Below, piece after piece: positions 13,702 through 16,628 of a stretch of 16,628 nucleotides of DNA. The stretch comes from Syntrophobacterales bacterium (GTDB taxonomy: Bacteria; Desulfobacterota; Syntrophorhabdia; Syntrophorhabdales; WCHB1-27), in assembly GCA_017881765.1 (NCBI GenBank), contig JADGQN010000057.1, positions 1 through 16,628 of the forward strand, in the 5' to 3' direction. Numbering within the stretch: the stretch's first letter is position 1; every line of letters begins with the position of its first letter. The notes beneath the pieces were generated by a model. It was given only the letters and a program-made list of their open reading frames with translations, searched no databases and was not told the origin of the DNA. A program made the translations under genes and the position numbers.

Positions 13702-14466
13702 CTAGGGGTCCTTATCCTTACAGGATGCCGCGCTACGGGATGCTTCCTTCCAGGATGCTCCGCTAGCGCCAGCGCGGGTGGGGACAGGCCTTGAGGAGTC
13801 CAGGTCCATCCAGACACAGAAGCGCTTAAGTCTTGTCAGGCTAAGCAGTTTGTTAATCTCGCGCAGCGGGATGTGTTGATAGATTTGCCATGAATTATAT
13901 ATGGCAAGTTGATTTAACGAAAGCATCCTGAAGACATCGAGCGTTGCCTGGTCATTATTTTGCGCTGAATGAAAAAGAGGATAAATCTGTGCGAAGAGCT
14001 CCTTGTCCCACAGGTCGGCATGTGGATAGAATTCCCAGATGATACCGGAACCGGGAAAGCCTTCTTCGCCGAGGTGCGTGACGGCATGGCTGATTTCGTG
14101 TATGGCCACTAGATGCTCCAGCATTTCGTATGGGGCGCCCAGCGACTCGGCCGTCGATTCACACACTTTTTTATAGATAACGATCCTTTTCTCCTCGGGA
14201 AGGTAGTCTCCCAGCAAATCAGTGGCTGATTGGTCTACCGGCTGGAAAAACCTCTCCCTTTGCCCGGGTGGTCCCTGTTTTTCTGATCTCCCCGACCCGT
14301 TCTCCGCATCCGGCTTATCCGCTAGCGACTGTTCTAGAAAAACAGCAGCATCCACCGTGACGAGCACCCCTTGACGTCGCTCGTCCGAGTACTCGATGGA
14401 AACATCGTGTTCGAAGTACAGCCCCGCGAGCCCTGCAATTTCAGTGAACAGACGTTGGTATCGCAT
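13702..14466 (-). CDS. Unrecognised protein with HExxH zinc-metallopeptidase-like motif
   Basis: A protein of 254 residues with no signal peptide. The helix HLVAIHEISHAVTHLGEE carries HEISH (H123, E124, H127), the HExxH zinc/catalytic motif of zincins. E156 in DKELFAQ, about 29 residues after the second His, is a candidate third ligand of gluzincin type. The preceding strand IVIYKKV fits the edge strand of such folds. Residues 51-80 are a Gly/Gln/charged linker. I cannot name the family; a peptidase-like role is inference. The last ~25 residues (ASGASWKEASRSAASCKDKDP) are encoded by a 30-bp imperfect direct repeat and look like a recent low-complexity extension. The ribosome-binding site before ATG 14466 is weak. 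Confidence 0.75.
   Translation of the reverse strand: MRYQRLFTEIAGLAGLYFEHDVSIEYSDERRQGVLVTVDAAVFLEQSLADKPDAENGSGRSEKQGPPGQRERFFQPVDQSATDLLGDYLPEEKRIVIYKKVCESTAESLGAPYEMLEHLVAIHEISHAVTHLGEEGFPGSGIIWEFYPHADLWDKELFAQIYPLFHSAQNNDQATLDVFRMLSLNQLAIYNSWQIYQHIPLREINKLLSLTRLKRFCVWMDLDSSRPVPTRAGASGASWKEASRSAASCKDKDP
13721..13768. repeat. 30-bp imperfect direct repeat in the 3' end of the zincin-like gene
   Basis: CAGGATGCCGCGCTACG at 13721 recurs as CAGGATGCTCCGCTAGCG at 13751, a period of exactly 30 bp (10 codons). It adds two Ser/Ala/Lys-rich units to the protein's C-terminus without breaking the frame. Confidence 0.7.
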
Positions 14467-14685
14467 GACAGGCTCTCATACTCCTCAATCCATGAGTTCT
14501 TGCCGTGGTTTCCCAAGGGGACCGCGCCAAGCAGTACGTAGATATGTTATCGCACTATCGGGCGATCTCTTTACTCAACCGTGCTGTCCGCTGAAGTGCA
14601 AGGGTCTTTTGACTCCAGCCCTGACATAGGGTCCGCCTGGAATTTTAATAACCCCCAGCCTAAAGGGAAGGGATAATGCATTTAA

Positions 14686-14714
14686 TTGTCAGGACAAAGA
14701 GAACGGGGTAGAAT
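14686..14714 (+). promoter_or_regulatory. Sigma-70 promoter of the tctC-like gene
   Basis: TTGTCA (14686-14691), a 17-bp spacer and TAGAAT (14709-14714), 5 of 6 at both hexamers. The expected transcription start, about 14721, coincides with the first base of the 125-bp inverted-repeat element, making that element the transcript's 5' leader. Confidence 0.6.
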
Positions 14715-14721
14715 AGGCGTT

Positions 14722-14846
14722 ATACCAATTAGCATTCAAGTTGGAGACCGAGGCGGCAGCGAGGAGCTGACGCAGGCGTACTATAAGTACGTCGAGGAGA
14801 GCGACGCAGCGACAACGAAGATATACACTTGAAGGCAAATTGGTAT
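14722..14846 (+). repeat. 125-bp MITE-like or structured leader element
   Basis: The termini ATACCAATTAGCATTCAAGT (14722-14741) and 14827-14846 are inverted repeats matching at 18 of 20 positions. Inside are a palindromic core GCGTACTATAAGTACGTC (14776-14793) and a direct repeat CGAGGAGCTGACGCAG / CGAGGAGAGCGACGCAG flanking it. There is no ORF and no transposase. In RNA the ends would close a long stem over a branched interior. It could be a non-autonomous mobile repeat or a regulatory leader of the binding-protein gene. A target-site duplication is not clear. Confidence 0.8.
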
Positions 14847-14881
14847 TAGGTCGACTATTAACCGGAAGGGGGTCACGAAAG

Positions 14882-15886
14882 ATGTCAACGGGCAAACAAC
14901 AAGGATGGAAGGCGAGACGCACAATTCTCGTGAGCGGGCTTTTGCTTTTAGTGACGGCGGTCTCATCACCGGCCCAGACGTATCCGACCAAGCCAATAAG
15001 TATTCTGGTGACGTTTGCACCAGGAGGGAACTTGGACACAGTGACGCGCGTGATTGCAAACAAGGCGGAGAAATTGCTGGGCCAGCCCATTGGCGTTGAA
15101 AATAATGGTGCGGGTGGAGGCTCAGTCGGACTGGGCATCATAGCAAAAGCAAAGGCAGATGGTTACAGGCTGGTAGGTTGCACAAGTATCGGTATAATAG
15201 GGATTCCACAGTATCGGGCTGTCACCTATAAGCCCGAAGATTTCGTCCCTATCATGCAGTTCGGTCCGGGCGAATCAGGTCTGGCGATCAAGGCAGACTC
15301 ACCCTGGAAAACATTGAAGGAGTTTGTCGAATACGCCAAGAAGAATCCCGACAAAGTGACCTACAGCACGTTCGGCATCGGCACAACGACCCATCTTTCG
15401 ATGGAATATATCGCCAAGAAAGAAGGCATTCGCTGGACACACGTCCCTATGCAGGGCAGCTCGGCAGCCGTGACCGCTTTGCTGGGAGGTCACGTCACAG
15501 CCATTTCGGTTGATACGACATGGGCACCCCATGTCAGGGCGGGAGCGTTCCGCCTCCTGGGCACTCATGGTGAGAAGCGGATGAAGTCTTTCCCGGACGT
15601 GCCCACTTTCCGGGAGTTGGGCTATGATTACGTCAATCCGACTATCTTTATGTATGCTGCGCCGAAAGGAACGCCCCAGCCCATTGTCAACAAGCTCGAT
15701 GAGGCATTTCATAAAGCGATGGATGAACCTGAATTTACGAGAACCATGGCACAGCTGGACCTCGATATCCAGTATCGCAACTCTGAGCAAACGAAAAAAT
15801 TTCTCCAGGAGCAGTACGTTCTTCTCGGCAAAATGATCCGCGATTTCAATATACCGACTGAGTTAAAAGAGCCTGCAAAGAAATAG
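14882..15886 (+). CDS. TctC/Bug-family tripartite tricarboxylate transporter substrate-binding protein
   Basis: Periplasmic binding protein of 334 residues. A signal peptide (RRTILVSGLLLLVTAVSSPAQ) is followed by the family opening YPTKPISILVTFAPGGNLDT, GQPIGVENNGAGGG, the ADGYRLVG loop and the C-terminal DVPTFRELGYDY block. Known role: high-affinity capture of citrate, other carboxylates or related small organic acids for the TctAB membrane pump. No tctA or tctB occurs in the window, so it is an orphan receptor, as is common in lineages that have expanded this family. The start is ATG 14882, after GGAAGGGGG and where the signal peptide begins; an in-frame TTG at 14840 would overlap the leader element and is rejected. 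It ends 11 bp before the MutY-like start. Confidence 0.92.
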   Translation: MSTGKQQGWKARRTILVSGLLLLVTAVSSPAQTYPTKPISILVTFAPGGNLDTVTRVIANKAEKLLGQPIGVENNGAGGGSVGLGIIAKAKADGYRLVGCTSIGIIGIPQYRAVTYKPEDFVPIMQFGPGESGLAIKADSPWKTLKEFVEYAKKNPDKVTYSTFGIGTTTHLSMEYIAKKEGIRWTHVPMQGSSAAVTALLGGHVTAISVDTTWAPHVRAGAFRLLGTHGEKRMKSFPDVPTFRELGYDYVNPTIFMYAAPKGTPQPIVNKLDEAFHKAMDEPEFTRTMAQLDLDIQYRNSEQTKKFLQEQYVLLGKMIRDFNIPTELKEPAKK

Positions 15887-15897
15887 GGTGGCGCGCC

Positions 15898-16628
15898 GTG
15901 CCCTTGATCCCTCGCGAAGTCAGGAAATTTCGGAAGGCCATTTACATTTACTACAGCGAGCACGGGCGAGAACTGCCGTGGAGGCAGACGCAGGACCCTT
16001 ACCGGATACTTGTGTCTGAAATCATGCTCCAGCAGACGCAGGTGGAGAGGGTACTGGAAAAATATCCCGGTTTTATCCGGCAGTTTCCCAACTTCCGGGC
16101 TCTGGCTGATGCGCCGCTGCGCGATGTCCTGACTGCGTGGCAGGGCCTGGGATATAACCGCCGTGCAGCATCGCTCAAAAAGATCGGAGAGATTGTTACG
16201 GAGGTTCATGGCGGGGGACTCCGGGCGGATGTCGATTTTCTCACGGGACTTCCCGGCATCGGGTATAACACGGCGTGCGCTATCCTTGCTTTTGCGTTTA
16301 ACAAACCGGTCGTATTCATTGAGACGAACATACGTACCGTGTTCATCCACCACTTTTTTTCCGAAAGAGACGCTGTAAGGGACGACGAAATCCTGCCTTT
16401 GGTGGACCGGACGCTCGATTGCGAAAACCCGTGCGGGTGGTACTCGGCCCTTATGGATTACGGGACCATGCTCAAGAAAACGCATGGGAGCATCAATCCC
16501 AAAAGTGCCCATTACCAGAAACAGTCGCCCTTCAAGGGCTCGGACCGGCAGGTCCGGGGGATGGTGCTCAAGCATCTTCTTGGGAGTCCGTGTGCGTCAC
16601 AGTCTGACCTGGCGGAAAAAGTGGGTGT
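15898..16628 (+). CDS. MutY-like HhH-GPD DNA glycosylase, 3'-truncated
   Basis: The first ~243 residues of a gene that runs off the right edge. HhH-GPD features are clear: PWRQTQDPYRILVSEIMLQQ with the MutY-type catalytic Glu (SEIMLQQTQVERV), and the helix-hairpin-helix LPGIGYNTACAI followed by the VFIETNIRTV loop. At the position of the usual catalytic Asp (LDGNV in MutY) this protein has Glu (IETNI). The four-Cys [4Fe-4S] motif of MutY is missing; LMDYGTMLKKTHGSINPKS follows instead. Together these mark an FeS-less MutY-like clade, sometimes misnamed HesB-type. Known MutY role: removing A mispaired with 8-oxoG; whether this clade does so is uncertain. GTG 15898 with AGGGTGG upstream is the best start; close spacing to tctC may mean co-transcription. 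Confidence 0.88.
   Translation, partial: MPLIPREVRKFRKAIYIYYSEHGRELPWRQTQDPYRILVSEIMLQQTQVERVLEKYPGFIRQFPNFRALADAPLRDVLTAWQGLGYNRRAASLKKIGEIVTEVHGGGLRADVDFLTGLPGIGYNTACAILAFAFNKPVVFIETNIRTVFIHHFFSERDAVRDDEILPLVDRTLDCENPCGWYSALMDYGTMLKKTHGSINPKSAHYQKQSPFKGSDRQVRGMVLKHLLGSPCASQSDLAEKVG

Noticed and set aside
15709..16575. 288-residue minus-strand ORF at the right end
   Set aside because: Antisense to the end of tctC and the MutY-like gene, both with clear catalytic or family motifs.

Overview
This window reads as a gene-dense stretch (roughly 55% GC by eye) of an anaerobic, Gram-negative, hopanoid-making bacterium. A Desulfobacterota/Deltaproteobacteria-type lineage such as a syntroph is my best guess. 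The guess rests on hpnH/hpnG-type hopanoid genes, a PagL-like outer-membrane lipid A deacylase, an orphan TctC-type binding protein, a TatA and a candidate selenoprotein. No rRNA, tRNA, CRISPR array, phage or transposase gene is visible.

Layout. 1-2818: the 3' part of an hpnH-like radical SAM gene, overlapping (TAATG) a DUF422/CruF-like membrane protein, then a long imperfect palindrome, then a convergent hpnG-like nucleosidase. These are candidates for making the C35 side chain of extended hopanoids. 2849-5528: a LysM/YkuD L,D-transpeptidase (minus), an unrecognised 388-residue protein (plus) and a PagL-like lipid A deacylase (minus), so the left third is mostly cell-envelope genes. 5731-7741: a dienelactone-hydrolase-family protein, a tiny DUF1059-like protein with an exceptionally long Shine-Dalgarno match, and an exported MsrA.

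7827-9948 is the most interesting part. A pyridine-nucleotide/FAD oxidoreductase of the type found at the N-terminus of SelD fusions is followed by a rhodanese plus ferritin-like (rubrerythrin-type) fusion. An in-frame TGA sits exactly where the catalytic cysteine of the rhodanese should be, and a hairpin with bacterial-SECIS geometry follows it. I read 9109-9948 as one selenocysteine gene, not two ORFs or a pseudogene. Together the two genes look like a redox/persulfide (or selenium/sulfur) handling and peroxide-defence module.

10039-15886: an MFS carrier, a secreted BACON-domain protein, tatA next to a decayed multicopper-oxidase C-terminus, a papain-family (C1A) protease, an HExxH zincin-like protein, and an orphan TctC solute-binding protein. 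The TctC gene's untranslated leader is occupied by a 125-bp element with terminal inverted repeats. 15898-16628: the start of a MutY-like HhH-GPD DNA glycosylase that runs off the window.

A second theme is non-coding. Many gaps hold short-word repeats arranged as tandem arrays or long imperfect palindromes (1909-2081, 3759-3788, 7761-7819, 8975-9090, 9959-9989, 13634-13661). Each gap has its own word, but the architecture is similar. All functional assignments come from motif recognition by eye; no database search was possible.
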